Made by a program: the position numbers and the translations under genes
The notes under the pieces: model-generated
Seen by the model: the letters and a program-made list of their open reading frames with translations, nothing else
The model's database searches: none
What the model was told of the DNA's origin: nothing
Source of the DNA: Rhizobium leguminosarum
GTDB taxonomy: Bacteria > Pseudomonadota > Alphaproteobacteria > Rhizobiales > Rhizobiaceae
NCBI RefSeq assembly: GCF_001679785.1
Contig: NZ_CP016286.1
Coordinates: forward strand, 1 to 64,000
Direction of reading: 5' to 3'
DNA length: 64,000 nucleotides
Part shown: positions 39,062-48,238 of the stretch, in pieces
Position numbering within the stretch: position 1 is the first letter of the stretch
How the letters are laid out: the number at the start of each line of letters is the position of its first letter

Positions 39062-39670
39062 TTAGAGCTGCCGGATGATTTCGCGCAGCTGTTCGTTGCG
39101 GGCGCCGAGCAGCAGGATGTTGCGGATCGCCGCCTGCGGATCGTGGGTGCGGAAGAGCAGGCCGTTGCCGCGGACCGACCGGTCGATGGTCATCTTTTCC
39201 GCGGACTCTTCGCCTGGCTTTATGGCGACAGCGAAATACATGCGGGAATAACCGACGTCGATGCGCTCAAAGAAGTTGTCGTTGTCGCCGATGTCGGAGT
39301 AGAAATTGGCGATGTAGAAAGCCCAGCTCACCTCCTCGTAGCGGGCGAACTTCGTCCGTGCGGCGGTGACGTGGCAATAGCCGAGATGCGGGCTATCCTG
39401 CAGCGTCCGGTGGAAGATTATCTTCGGAAACTGGATCGAATGGTGGAAACCGTTGATGTTCTGATGCGTCTTTTCGCCGGCCACCTGCAGCTTGCGGCCG
39501 GTCTTTGCGGCGACCTCGTCGTGGGTGAAATATCGCTTTTCCTCTGCCAGCCAATGCCGCCGCTCGCGGGGGATGCGGCCGGTGCGCAGGAATTCGGAAT
39601 GGGCGGCAATCAGCTGCGGCTCTTGCGGTCTGCTCGCATCTTTCGCGTCGAAATAACGGAGTTTGGCCAT
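39062..39670 (-). CDS. Conserved rhizobial protein of unknown function
   Basis: A 202-residue protein with no signal peptide or membrane helix. It starts MAKLRYFDAKDASRPQEPQL and has a region rich in His and aromatic residues (HQNINGFHHSIQFPKIIFH, FARYEEVSWAFYIANFY). I think it may correspond to a named rhizobial DUF (DUF6656 comes to mind) but cannot confirm it. Its stop lies 16 bases from the tandem palindromes. Confidence 0.5.
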   Translation of the reverse strand: MAKLRYFDAKDASRPQEPQLIAAHSEFLRTGRIPRERRHWLAEEKRYFTHDEVAAKTGRKLQVAGEKTHQNINGFHHSIQFPKIIFHRTLQDSPHLGYCHVTAARTKFARYEEVSWAFYIANFYSDIGDNDNFFERIDVGYSRMYFAVAIKPGEESAEKMTIDRSVRGNGLLFRTHDPQAAIRNILLLGARNEQLREIIRQL

Positions 39671-40082
39671 GGTTCGCGTTCTTCGGTCGGTCGGTGATCA
39701 CCAGGAGGATAGGGCCGTATGCTTAAGGCGATGTTAAAAAATAGTCTCGCAGCCGGCAGGCGGAAGGGCAAATGCCCGCAAATGTCGCAAACGCGATGGC
39801 GGTCGATCTCGGCAGCAGACCTCTTTGCGGAGCGGGTCTTTACGCCATGTCGCAATTGACGATAATTGCCTGGAGAGTCGGGCGATGTCATCGACCGGGA
39901 TCGGCAGCTTGCGGCTTGCCGCATCCTGTCGTCAATTTCGAAGCCGATGTCGCATTACAACCAAGCGGCAGGCAGGCTCGGTGATTAAATGACGCCATGA
40001 ACACTTCTCCCGAAGGAGAAGCAAGCGGGCGCGCTTCCGCCGGCCTTCTTGCCGGAAGGGCGGCAGCCGGGTGCACGAGGAC
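39671..40082. other. 412-base spacer upstream of the Rieske oxygenase
   Basis: No gene is supported. A CTTCTCC/GGAGAAG hairpin lies at 40004-40021, and a GC-rich imperfect hairpin nearby. The rest probably holds the promoters of the two divergent genes. Confidence 0.4.
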
Positions 40083-41333
40083 ATGAAGATGGATATTCGC
40101 AGCAACGTTTTGCGTCAGCTCAAGAGCCGCCGTGAGGGCTTCAGCCTCGAACAGCCGTTCTATATCGACGAGGATTATTTCCAGCTCGACATGGAGATGA
40201 TCTATTATCGCGACTGGCTGTTTATCGGCCATGATTGCGAGCTGCCGAAGCCGGGCGCCTATTTCACTGTTCAGATCGGCAGCTATCCCGTCGTCATCGT
40301 CCGCGGCCGTGACAATGTCATCCGCGCTTTCCACAACAGCTGTCGCCATCGCGGTTCGCGCGTCTGCACCAAGGAGCACGGCTCCTCCGTGCGTCTCGTC
40401 TGCCCCTATCATCAATGGACCTATGATCTCGAAGGCAAGCTCGCCTTCGCCCGCCACATGGGCGATGATTTCGACAAGACTGGCTTCAACCTGAAGCCCG
40501 TCCATTGCGAGATCGTCGCAGGCTATGTCTTCATCTGCCTTGCCAACACCGCTCCGGATTTCCAGCCGGTGCGCGACAAGATCGAACCCTATGTCGCGCC
40601 GCACCGGATCAGCGAGAGCAAGGTCGCCTTCCAGAGCACGATCATCGAGAAGGGCAACTGGAAGCTTGTCTGGGAAAACAATCGCGAATGCTATCACTGC
40701 GCCGCCAATCACCCCGAGCTCTGCCGCACCTATCCCGAAGCCCCGAGTGTCACCGGCACGGATGGCGGTGCCGACGATCCGGAGATCGCCGGCCATTGGG
40801 CGCGCTGCGAGGCCGCCGGCCTGCCGAGCAAATTCCAGATTTCGCCGGACGGTCAGTTCCGCACCGCCCGCATGCCGCTGATCGAGGATGCCGAGAGCTA
40901 CACCATGTCGGGCAAGAGTGCCGTCAAGCGCCCGCTCTCCGACGATATCTCGATCAGCCATATCGGCACCATGCTGCTCTTCCACTACCCGACGACGTGG
41001 AACCACCTGCTCGGCGACCATGCCATCTCCTTCCGGGTACTGCCGCTCAGCGCCAACGAGACGGCGGTGACGACCAAATGGCTCGTCCACAAGGACGCCG
41101 TCGAAGGCGTGGATTACAATCTGGAGGAGCTGACCCACGTCTGGACCGAGACCAACGATCAGGATCGCCGCATCGTCGAGGAAAACGCCTTCGGCATTCA
41201 CTCGCCCGCCTATGAGCCCGGCCCCTATTCCGCCTTGCATGAAGGCGGCGTCATGCAGTTCCTCGAATGGTATTCGAACTTCATGGTGAACCGTCTGCAG
41301 GGTGACCAGGCGAAAATTTCCGCCGTGGCCTAA
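40083..41333 (+). CDS. Rieske ring-hydroxylating-type oxygenase, GbcA-like
   Basis: A 416-residue oxygenase alpha subunit. The Rieske 2Fe-2S ligands are in NSCRHRGSRVC (C-x-H) and CPYHQWTYD (C-x-x-H). The catalytic iron site is in ENNRECYHCAANHPEL (two His). Closest in type are GbcA glycine betaine monooxygenases and stachydrine demethylases, so a quaternary-amine demethylase is likely. No reductase partner gene is adjacent, so electrons must come from elsewhere. The ATG at 40083 is chosen; 40071 (GTG) is the alternative. Its TAA stop is the first base of a palindrome. Confidence 0.85.
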   Translation: MKMDIRSNVLRQLKSRREGFSLEQPFYIDEDYFQLDMEMIYYRDWLFIGHDCELPKPGAYFTVQIGSYPVVIVRGRDNVIRAFHNSCRHRGSRVCTKEHGSSVRLVCPYHQWTYDLEGKLAFARHMGDDFDKTGFNLKPVHCEIVAGYVFICLANTAPDFQPVRDKIEPYVAPHRISESKVAFQSTIIEKGNWKLVWENNRECYHCAANHPELCRTYPEAPSVTGTDGGADDPEIAGHWARCEAAGLPSKFQISPDGQFRTARMPLIEDAESYTMSGKSAVKRPLSDDISISHIGTMLLFHYPTTWNHLLGDHAISFRVLPLSANETAVTTKWLVHKDAVEGVDYNLEELTHVWTETNDQDRRIVEENAFGIHSPAYEPGPYSALHEGGVMQFLEWYSNFMVNRLQGDQAKISAVA

Positions 41334-41379
41334 TGCATGTAGCCCGGAACTGTTACGGTTCCGGGATAACGGCATGCAT
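41333..41379 (+). repeat. Palindrome abutting the Rieske gene stop codon
   Basis: Outer arms ATGCATG/CATGCAT and inner arms CCCGGAAC/GTTCCGGG, around a TGTTAC loop. Same outer arms as the 38866 repeat but with a changed inner stem. It begins at the last base of the TAA stop and could act as a terminator or mRNA-end stabiliser. Confidence 0.75.
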
Positions 41380-41553
41380 GAACAAAGGACTGAAGTGCGT
41401 TCCGGGCGACATCATCGGCCTCCCGGTTAATGCCCGGTTCAGATCGATTTCTGTACACATACGAAGGCAGCTAGGCCCGGGCCGCTTTCGGAACCATTCC
41501 GGCACGAAAGCGTTGCTGAGCAGGCGGTTATCGCTGTTGAATGGGAGAGAAGA

Positions 41554-42033
41554 ATGTTCGGTTTGAGTAACAAGATCGCGACCGCAGTTCTGGCGGCCGC
41601 CGTGGTGCTGACGGGCTTTGCGCCGTCGCAGGCAATCCAGATGCCCACCGCCCCGCAGGTGGAAAAATCCTCCGCCGTCGAGAACGTGCAGTACCGCCGC
41701 TATTATCGCCCCGGTTACCGTCCGGGCTACCGGCCTGGCTATCGTCCCGGCGCCTACTACCGGCCCGGCTATTACGGTGGCTATCGCGGATATTCCTATT
41801 ACCGCCCGGGATACCGCCGCTATAACGGCTACTGGTATCCGCTCGCCGCCTTCGGCGCCGGCGCGGTCATCGGCGGCGCCATTGCCGCACAGCCGCGTTA
41901 CGTCGCACCTGCGCCCCGCATGGGTTCGAGCCACGTCGCCTGGTGCGCCAACCGCTACCGGTCATACCGCGCCTACGACAACACGTTCCAACCCTATAAC
42001 GGCCCGCGCCAGCAGTGCTATTCGCCGTATTGA
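41554..42033 (+). CDS. BA14K-family protein with YRPG repeats
   Basis: A 159-residue secreted protein. A signal peptide ([22 protein letters not shown]) is followed by tandem YRPG/YRPGY repeats at about residues 50-75. A membrane-like glycine stretch ([13 protein letters not shown]) precedes the C-terminal BA14K signature [21 protein letters not shown]14K proteins are Brucella immunoreactive and common in rhizobia; the role is unknown, possibly envelope or lectin-like. Confidence 0.88.
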   Translation: MFGLSNKIATAVLAAAVVLTGFAPSQAIQMPTAPQVEKSSAVENVQYRRYYRPGYRPGYRPGYRPGAYYRPGYYGGYRGYSYYRPGYRRYNGYWYPLAAFGAGAVIGGAIAAQPRYVAPAPRMGSSHVAWCANRYRSYRAYDNTFQPYNGPRQQCYSPY

Positions 42034-42084
42034 TAAGACCTGGAAACGCGCCGCCGTATCGAAAAAGTCTGCCCCTCACCCGAA

Positions 42085-42110
42085 CCCTCTCCCCGTAAAC
42101 GGGGCGAGGG
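42085..42110. repeat. Palindromic repeat unit
   Basis: CCCTCTCCCCGT/ACGGGGCGAGGG with one mismatch and an AA loop, preceded by CCCCTCACCCGAA. Common rhizobial extragenic repeat, here between BA14K and the ZntB-like gene. Confidence 0.65.
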
Positions 42111-42156
42111 ACGTGCCAAACGCGACGTCGAGATTGAGAAAGCCGACGCATTGCCC

Positions 42157-43152
42157 TCAAAGAATATCCACCCGCCTCAGCAACCACCAGGCAAGGGCAA
42201 CGGAGGCGAGGATGAGGACGATGGCGTATTCGGTGCCGTAGTCGCCGACGGCGAAGGGCAGGTTTGCCGTGTTCATGCCAAAGAAGCCCGTCACCAGGGT
42301 TGGCGGCAGCAGGAAGGCCGTCATGATCGACAGCAGATAGAGGTGACGGTTGGTTTCGGAGGATTGTTTCGAATCGATTTCTTCGTGCAGCAGGCGTGCC
42401 CGGTCCTGCAGCGCATAGATATCGTGGTCGACCGTTTCCAGCCGGCCGGTCAGCCGCCGCGCTACATCGTCGAAGCCGAAGGGCATCTCGTCCTCGTCGG
42501 CCGCCGCCGCCCGGCGCATCAGCGCCAGCACCGTGCGCAGGTGCCGATGCAGCCTGACCACGGTTCGCCGCACCGGCGCCAGGCGCCGGCGTTCATCGCG
42601 CTGCGCGCTGTCGTAGACGATATCCTCGATCTGGTTCAGCTCTTCGGTGAGTTCGATGACGATCGCGATCAGCGTCCGCTGGAATTCGGTCACCAGCAGT
42701 TCGAAGAGATCGACCGGCCGCGAGAATTTGCCCGGATTCTTCTCTATCAGCGCCCGCGCCCGTTCGACGCTGCGCAGCGGCTGCAGCCTCGTGGTGATAA
42801 TGAAGCGGTCGGACATGGCGAAATGCAGCCAGCCGAGATTGTTGGTATCCTCGGCGAACTCGCGCTGGCAATCGACGAGCGTGCCATAGAGCATCTGCTC
42901 GTCGACGGTGATGGCCGCATGCGTGTCCCGCGTCGTCAGCGCCGATTTCGCGTCCTCAGTCAACCCCTGCAGAGTATCGAGCAAGGCCGGCACCCGGGCG
43001 TCGACAAGGTTGAGGTGCAGCCAGTAGAAACAGTTATCCGCGGTCAGTTCCGCCACCGTCGCACTGTTGTTCAGCCGCACCGCAGTCTTTTCATCCGGCG
43101 AGAAGCGATAGCCCCAGACGAAACCGGGTATGTTGACGGGCAATGTGTCCAT
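42157..43152 (-). CDS. zntB: ZntB/CorA-family divalent cation transporter
   Basis: A 331-residue CorA-superfamily channel with a long cytoplasmic domain and two C-terminal helices. The pore motif is GFFGMNTANLPF at the end of the first helix, the CorA/ZntB GMN. ZntB members move Zn(II), CorA members Mg(II)/Co(II); the N-terminal FVWGYRFSPDEKT resembles ZntB. The ATG at 43152 starts the domain. Choice of metal is by family resemblance. Confidence 0.8.
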   Translation of the reverse strand: MDTLPVNIPGFVWGYRFSPDEKTAVRLNNSATVAELTADNCFYWLHLNLVDARVPALLDTLQGLTEDAKSALTTRDTHAAITVDEQMLYGTLVDCQREFAEDTNNLGWLHFAMSDRFIITTRLQPLRSVERARALIEKNPGKFSRPVDLFELLVTEFQRTLIAIVIELTEELNQIEDIVYDSAQRDERRRLAPVRRTVVRLHRHLRTVLALMRRAAAADEDEMPFGFDDVARRLTGRLETVDHDIYALQDRARLLHEEIDSKQSSETNRHLYLLSIMTAFLLPPTLVTGFFGMNTANLPFAVGDYGTEYAIVLILASVALAWWLLRRVDIL

Positions 43153-43361
43153 TATTCGCCGATCCTTTGCGAAGGCGATGTCTTCCCTTAGAGTTTGTTC
43201 ATGACGTCCATTTGGCCGATGGTGCAAGAGCAAAGGGTCATCTCAGCCAAACTATCGCATCGGCGCCGAGGAAATCGAAATTGACGTTTACGTAAAAATC
43301 AACTAGCCCTTGCCTCGGAGGGGTTTTGCCGCGCGCGAGGCCGGTCTGCGGAGGAAAAACC

Positions 43362-45140
43362 ATGTACAAGGCGCCCGTCGAGGAAATCGCATTCACGCTG
43401 AAGCATGTAGCGGGCATGGGCGAGGCGATTTCAAAAGGCCTTCTCGGCGATCTCGGCGAGGATCTCGTCGACGCCATCCTCGCCGAGGCGGGGCGTTTTG
43501 CCACAGAGGAAGTGGCCCCGCTTGCCGAAATCGGCGACCGCCAAGGCGCCCGCCTGATCGATGGCGAGGTCCGGCTGCCGGATGGCTGGCGTGAACTCTA
43601 CCGCCATTGGATTGCCGGCGGCTGGAACGGCTTGACGGCGCCCGAGGCTTTCGGCGGCCAGGCCTTGCCGCATATGCTGAATGTCGCAGCCCTCGAAATG
43701 TGGAATTCCGGTTCCATGGCCTTCGCACTCGCCCCGACCCTGACGATGGGCGCCATCGAGGCGGTCAGCGTCCATGGCAGTGCTGCGCTGAAAGACATAT
43801 ATCTGGAGAAGATGGTCTCCGGCGAATGGACCGGCACCATGAACCTGACCGAGCCGCATGCCGGCTCCGATCTCGGCGTGCTGAAAGCCCGCGCCGAGCG
43901 CCGCAATGACGGCAGCTACCGCCTTTTCGGCCAGAAGATCTTCATCACCTGGGGCGAACACGACGCGGCCGACAATATCATCCATCTGGTGCTGGCCCGC
44001 CTGCCGGATGCGCCGGCCGGCACACGCGGCATCTCGCTCTTCCTGGTGCCGAAATTCCTGGTGAACGACGACGGCTCGCTTGGGCCCCGCAACGATCTGT
44101 TCTGCCATTCGCTGGAGCAAAAGCTCGGCATCCATGGTTCGCCCACCTGCACGATGATCTACGGCGACGGCAAATTCGGCGGAGAAAAGGGGGCTGTAGG
44201 CTGGCTGGTCGGCGAGGAGAACAAGGGGCTCGCCTGCATGTTCACGATGATGAACAATGCCCGCCTCGCCGTCGGCATGCAGGGCGTGGCGATCGCCGAG
44301 GCCGCCACCCAGAAGGCGCTTGCCTATGCCAGGGAACGCACCCAGGGCAGGGCGCCGGGTTCAAGCGGCGCCGGCATGAGCCCGATCGTCGAACATCCCG
44401 ATGTCGCCCGGATGCTCCTCACCATGAAGGCGCTGACGCAAGGGGCGCGCGCCATCTCCTATGCCTGCGCCCATGCGATCGACATGTCCCATCGGGCAGG
44501 TGACACCAGCCGCCACTGGCAGGAGCGCGCCGCCCTTTTGACGCCGATTGCCAAATCCTTTTCGACCGATGCCGGCGTCGACGTCGCCTCGCTCGGCATC
44601 CAGGTGCATGGCGGCATGGGTTTTATCGAGGAGACGGGTGCGGCGCGTTATCTCCGCGATGCCCGCATCGCGCCGATCTATGAGGGCACCAATGGTATCC
44701 AGGCGATCGACCTTGTCACCCGCAAGCTGCCGCTCTCCGGCGGCGATCAGGTGAAGGGCTTCATCGCCGAGCTTAAGCAGATCGCCGATGGCGTCCGCCG
44801 CTCCAATCTCAATGGTTTCGGCGAGACCGCCGTGAGGCTCGACACTGCGATCGCCGATCTCGAACAGGCGACCGCCTGGCTGATCAAAACACTTGCCGAT
44901 GACAAGGCCGCCGAGGCGCTCTCCGGTGCCACCCCCTATCAGCGCCTGTTCGGGCTGGTGCTCACCGGCTGCTATCTTGCCAAGGGCGGTCTCGCCGAAA
45001 GTGCCGATGGTGCAGATGAAAGCCGCATCGCGCTCTGCCGCTTCGCCGCCGAAAACCTGCTTGCCGAGACCGCAGCCCTTCGCGATCGCGTCGTCAATGG
45101 CGCGGCAAGCCTTGCCGCCGCTCGCATCCTGCTTGCCTGA
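43362..45140 (+). CDS. Acyl-CoA dehydrogenase
   Basis: A 592-residue acyl-CoA dehydrogenase of the longer class with an extra N-terminal and C-terminal domain. It catalyses the first step of fatty-acid or amino-acid-derived acyl-CoA beta-oxidation. FAD-contact motif TMNLTEPHAGSDLG; catalytic region IAPIYEGTNGIQAIDLV. The ribosome site GGAGGAAAAACC precedes ATG 43362. It is likely co-transcribed with the enoyl-CoA hydratase 9 bases downstream. Chain length is unknown. Confidence 0.92.
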   Translation: MYKAPVEEIAFTLKHVAGMGEAISKGLLGDLGEDLVDAILAEAGRFATEEVAPLAEIGDRQGARLIDGEVRLPDGWRELYRHWIAGGWNGLTAPEAFGGQALPHMLNVAALEMWNSGSMAFALAPTLTMGAIEAVSVHGSAALKDIYLEKMVSGEWTGTMNLTEPHAGSDLGVLKARAERRNDGSYRLFGQKIFITWGEHDAADNIIHLVLARLPDAPAGTRGISLFLVPKFLVNDDGSLGPRNDLFCHSLEQKLGIHGSPTCTMIYGDGKFGGEKGAVGWLVGEENKGLACMFTMMNNARLAVGMQGVAIAEAATQKALAYARERTQGRAPGSSGAGMSPIVEHPDVARMLLTMKALTQGARAISYACAHAIDMSHRAGDTSRHWQERAALLTPIAKSFSTDAGVDVASLGIQVHGGMGFIEETGAARYLRDARIAPIYEGTNGIQAIDLVTRKLPLSGGDQVKGFIAELKQIADGVRRSNLNGFGETAVRLDTAIADLEQATAWLIKTLADDKAAEALSGATPYQRLFGLVLTGCYLAKGGLAESADGADESRIALCRFAAENLLAETAALRDRVVNGAASLAAARILLA

Positions 45141-45149
45141 GGAGACCTT

Positions 45150-45905
45150 ATGACCGATCACATCATCGTCGAGCAGCCTTCCGCCCATCCTGGTGTCCAG
45201 TCTATCCGCTTCAATCGGCCGGAGAAGAAGAACGCCATCACCCGCGCCATGTACCGCACCATGGCCGATGCGCTGAATGCGGCCAATGCCGATCCCGCCA
45301 TCCGAGCCATCGCCTTCCTCGGCACCGAAGGCTGTTTCTCGGCCGGCAACGACCTCAACGATTTTCTCGCTGCTGCAATCGGCGGCGGTGGCCTGGGACA
45401 GGAGATCCTCGATTTCCTCTATGCTCTGGTGAATTCCGAGAAACCCGTCGTCTCCGGTGTCGACGGTCTGGCGATCGGCATCGGTACGACGATCCATCTG
45501 CATTGCGACCTGACCATCGCCTCCAGCCGCAGCCAGTTTCGCACACCTTTCGTCGATCTGGCGCTGGTGCCGGAGGCGGCTTCCAGCCTCGTCGCACCAC
45601 GCCTGATGGGTCATCAGCGCGCCTTCGCCATGCTTGCCGCCGGCGAAGCATTCTCGGCCGAAGAAGCCAAGGAAGCCGGCTTGGTCTGGAAGGTCGTTGA
45701 GTCAGGCGAGGTCGATGCCATGACGCTTGGCCTCGCTGCAAAGCTCGCGGCCAAGCCGCCGGAGGCGCTGCGCATCGCCCGCGATCTCATTCGCGGCGAC
45801 CGCAGCGAGATCATCGCCCGCATCGACGAAGAAGCCAGCTATTTTTCCGCGCGGCTGAAAAGCGCCGAGGCTCGGGCGGCATTCGAGGCCTTCATGCGCC
45901 GCTGA
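45150..45905 (+). CDS. Enoyl-CoA hydratase/isomerase-family protein
   Basis: A 251-residue crotonase-fold protein. The oxyanion-hole segments are LGTEGCFSAGNDLNDF and VSGVDGLAIGIGTTIHLHCDL. The usual catalytic glutamates of the canonical hydratase are not obvious: the second site reads TPFVDLALVPEAAS, as in isomerase-type enzymes. It follows the acyl-CoA dehydrogenase by 9 bases, which supports a shared degradation step. The substrate is unknown. Confidence 0.88.
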   Translation: MTDHIIVEQPSAHPGVQSIRFNRPEKKNAITRAMYRTMADALNAANADPAIRAIAFLGTEGCFSAGNDLNDFLAAAIGGGGLGQEILDFLYALVNSEKPVVSGVDGLAIGIGTTIHLHCDLTIASSRSQFRTPFVDLALVPEAASSLVAPRLMGHQRAFAMLAAGEAFSAEEAKEAGLVWKVVESGEVDAMTLGLAAKLAAKPPEALRIARDLIRGDRSEIIARIDEEASYFSARLKSAEARAAFEAFMRR

Positions 45906-45974
45906 GCCTGGCTTCGCGGCAATCTCGATCGTTTCCGAAGAATCTTTGGCAGTGTGGCAGCAAACGGATGCCGA

Positions 45975-46985
45975 TTAGACTGCGGGCACGTCGAATACTT
46001 CGCCAGCCCTGAGCGGCCGGAACCGTTCCGGGGGAATATCATGCTCGCGCATTGCGTCTTGCAACGCTTTTGCCGGCGCGTCGACCGCTTCATTTGTCAG
46101 TTGGAACGTGGCGAAGTGATGCCCGGCCACATAGGCGGCATTTGCCAACTTCATCCCGATCACCGCCTCCTGCGGATTCTGGTGCTGCCCTTTCATGAAC
46201 CATCGAGGCTCGTAAGCGCCGAAGGGTAAAATGGCCAAGCGAAAGCCGCCATGCTTCTGCTGTGCCGCTTTGTAATTGATTCCGTCGTGAAAACCCGTAT
46301 CTCCGACGTGATAAATTTTTCCGGCGGGAGTCGACAAAACGAACGACGCCCACAGCGCCATCCGGCGATCGGCGGTTCCGCGGGCGGACCAATGGTGTGC
46401 AGGCTCCGCATCGATGCTTATGCCGGCGTGCGAAATGCGCTCGCCCCAGTCCATCGATGTCGTCTCTATATCGGGCACGGCACGGCGAATGATCGTGTCA
46501 TTGCCAAGTGGCGTCACGACACGCGGCCGATGCTTCGCACCCAACCGCCTGAGCGTTGCGATATCGAGATGATCATAATGATTGTGCGATACCAGCACGA
46601 GATCAATCGGCGGCAAATCATCGAACGCGATGCCCGGTGGGACGACGCGCCTGGGTCCGGCAAAAGCGAAGGGACTCGCGCGCTCCGACCATACCGGGTC
46701 GGTGAGGATATTGAGCCCAGCGACCTGCACGAGCATTGTTGCATGGCCAACCATGGTCACCCTTAGATCCTCGCCGTCGACGTGTGGATCCGGCTTGGCC
46801 ATCGCGAACGGACTTGGGACCGACCTCGGCCAACGCTCACGGCCACCGCCGAATTGCCAGCGCATCAGGTCGCGGAAACCAAGGGGCTCAATACCTTCGG
46901 GATTGAAGAAATGCGTGCCGTCGAAATGATCGGACACTGGGCCGTTATAGTATGGGTTGCGTCTTTTGGTCTTTTCGACAGACAC
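45975..46985 (-). CDS. MBL-fold metal-dependent hydrolase (NAPE-PLD/UlaG-like)
   Basis: A 336-residue beta-lactamase-fold hydrolase. The metal motif H-x-H-x-D-H is SHNHYDHLD; a second part is VGDTGFHDG. It resembles N-acyl phosphatidylethanolamine phospholipase D or UlaG lactonase types. The start is a GTG at 46985, two bases after the methyltransferase stop, so it is the third gene of the tlyA unit. Substrate unknown. Confidence 0.85.
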   Translation of the reverse strand: MSVEKTKRRNPYYNGPVSDHFDGTHFFNPEGIEPLGFRDLMRWQFGGGRERWPRSVPSPFAMAKPDPHVDGEDLRVTMVGHATMLVQVAGLNILTDPVWSERASPFAFAGPRRVVPPGIAFDDLPPIDLVLVSHNHYDHLDIATLRRLGAKHRPRVVTPLGNDTIIRRAVPDIETTSMDWGERISHAGISIDAEPAHHWSARGTADRRMALWASFVLSTPAGKIYHVGDTGFHDGINYKAAQQKHGGFRLAILPFGAYEPRWFMKGQHQNPQEAVIGMKLANAAYVAGHHFATFQLTNEAVDAPAKALQDAMREHDIPPERFRPLRAGEVFDVPAV

Positions 46986-46987
46986 GC

Positions 46988-48238
46988 CTATTTCTCCAGC
47001 GTCGCCACCACCTCGACATGCGAGGTCCAGAGGAACTGGTCGATCGGCGTCACGCCGGTAATGCGGTAGCCGCCCTCGACGAGGATCGCGAGATCCCGCG
47101 CCAGCGTCAGCGGATTGCAGCTGACGGCCACGATCCTCTTCACGCCTGAGCGGGCGAGCTCCTGGCACTGGAACTCGGCTCCGGCGCGCGGCGGATCGAG
47201 GACGACGGCGTCAAAGGGCTTGAATTCCTGCGTCATCAAAGGACGGCGGAAGAGATCGCGCTTTTCGACGGTGACCGGCTTCAGCCCCTGCGTGTTGCGC
47301 GCGGCATGGTCGAGTGCTGCGAGCGCCTTTGCCTCGGCTTCGACGGCGTGCACGCGGCCGATCCGCGCCAGCCGCAGCGAAAACGTGCCGGAGCCGGCAA
47401 AGAGATCGGCGATCCGCTTCGCCTTGCCGGCATGGGCAATGACCAGCTCCGCCATCGCCTCTTCCGCCGGCTTCGTCGCCTGGGTAAAGCCGCCCGGCGG
47501 CGGTGAAACCTGGACGCCGCCGAATTCGACCATCGGCTTCGACGGTTCGACGAGAATTTCGCCGTTCAGTGAAACACGGGCGATGCCGCGCAGGCTGAGC
47601 GCGGTCTCGATCGCCTTGCGCCGCTGCGGATCGGAGAGTTTCTTCACGTCGTCGACGGAGATGTCGAGGCCGGAAAGCGTTTCGAGCACGGCGACGCGGA
47701 AGGGTTCGGCGCTGGTCGCCAGCGATGCAGCAATCGCCCTGATCGCCGGCAGCCGGGCGATGATCCCTGCCGACGAGATCGGACATTCCTCGATGGCGAC
47801 GATATGGTGGCTTTCGGCCTGGTTGAATCCAACAAGCATGTCCTTCTCGGTCTTGCGCGCCGCAAACACCACGCGCCGCCGTTCGCCCGGCCGAGCCGGA
47901 ACGATTTCGCCGACCTCCGGCGTCAGCCCCTTGGATTTCAGCGCATCGATGACCAGCTGCCGCTTGAAGGCGCGGTAGGGCGCATCTGCCATATGCTGCA
48001 CCGTGCATCCGCCGCAGGTGCCGTTGAGGCCATCCGGGCCGAAATGCCGGCAAGGCGGCTCCTGCCGGTCGGGTGAGGGCGTCGTGATCGACATGATCGT
48101 GCCCTGGCTCTTGACGCGGGCAATCGCTACGGTTTCGCCGGGCAGGGAAAAGGGCACATAGACAGGTCCGCCGGCGCTGCTGGCGATGCCGTCGCCCTGG
48201 GCGCCGAGCTTCTCGATCGTGACTGTTTCGGTGCTCAC
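46988..48238 (-). CDS. TrmA/RlmD-type RNA uracil-C5 methyltransferase
   Basis: A 416-residue SAM-dependent RNA methyltransferase with a TRAM domain at the start. Cys ligands for a 4Fe-4S cluster: CRHFGPDGLNGTCGGC and ECPIS. The SAM loop is IADLFAGSGTFSLRLA; the catalytic Cys is in VAVSCNPLTLARD, and VLDPPRAGAE precedes. RlmD methylates 23S rRNA, TrmA tRNA; the exact target is not clear. The GTG start overlaps the tlyA stop (GTGA), so translation is probably coupled. Confidence 0.9.
   Translation of the reverse strand: MSTETVTIEKLGAQGDGIASSAGGPVYVPFSLPGETVAIARVKSQGTIMSITTPSPDRQEPPCRHFGPDGLNGTCGGCTVQHMADAPYRAFKRQLVIDALKSKGLTPEVGEIVPARPGERRRVVFAARKTEKDMLVGFNQAESHHIVAIEECPISSAGIIARLPAIRAIAASLATSAEPFRVAVLETLSGLDISVDDVKKLSDPQRRKAIETALSLRGIARVSLNGEILVEPSKPMVEFGGVQVSPPPGGFTQATKPAEEAMAELVIAHAGKAKRIADLFAGSGTFSLRLARIGRVHAVEAEAKALAALDHAARNTQGLKPVTVEKRDLFRRPLMTQEFKPFDAVVLDPPRAGAEFQCQELARSGVKRIVAVSCNPLTLARDLAILVEGGYRITGVTPIDQFLWTSHVEVVATLEK

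Noticed and set aside
39772..39984. 70-codon plus-strand open frame before the Rieske gene
   Set aside because: No ribosome site, odd composition and no family resemblance; treated as spacer.
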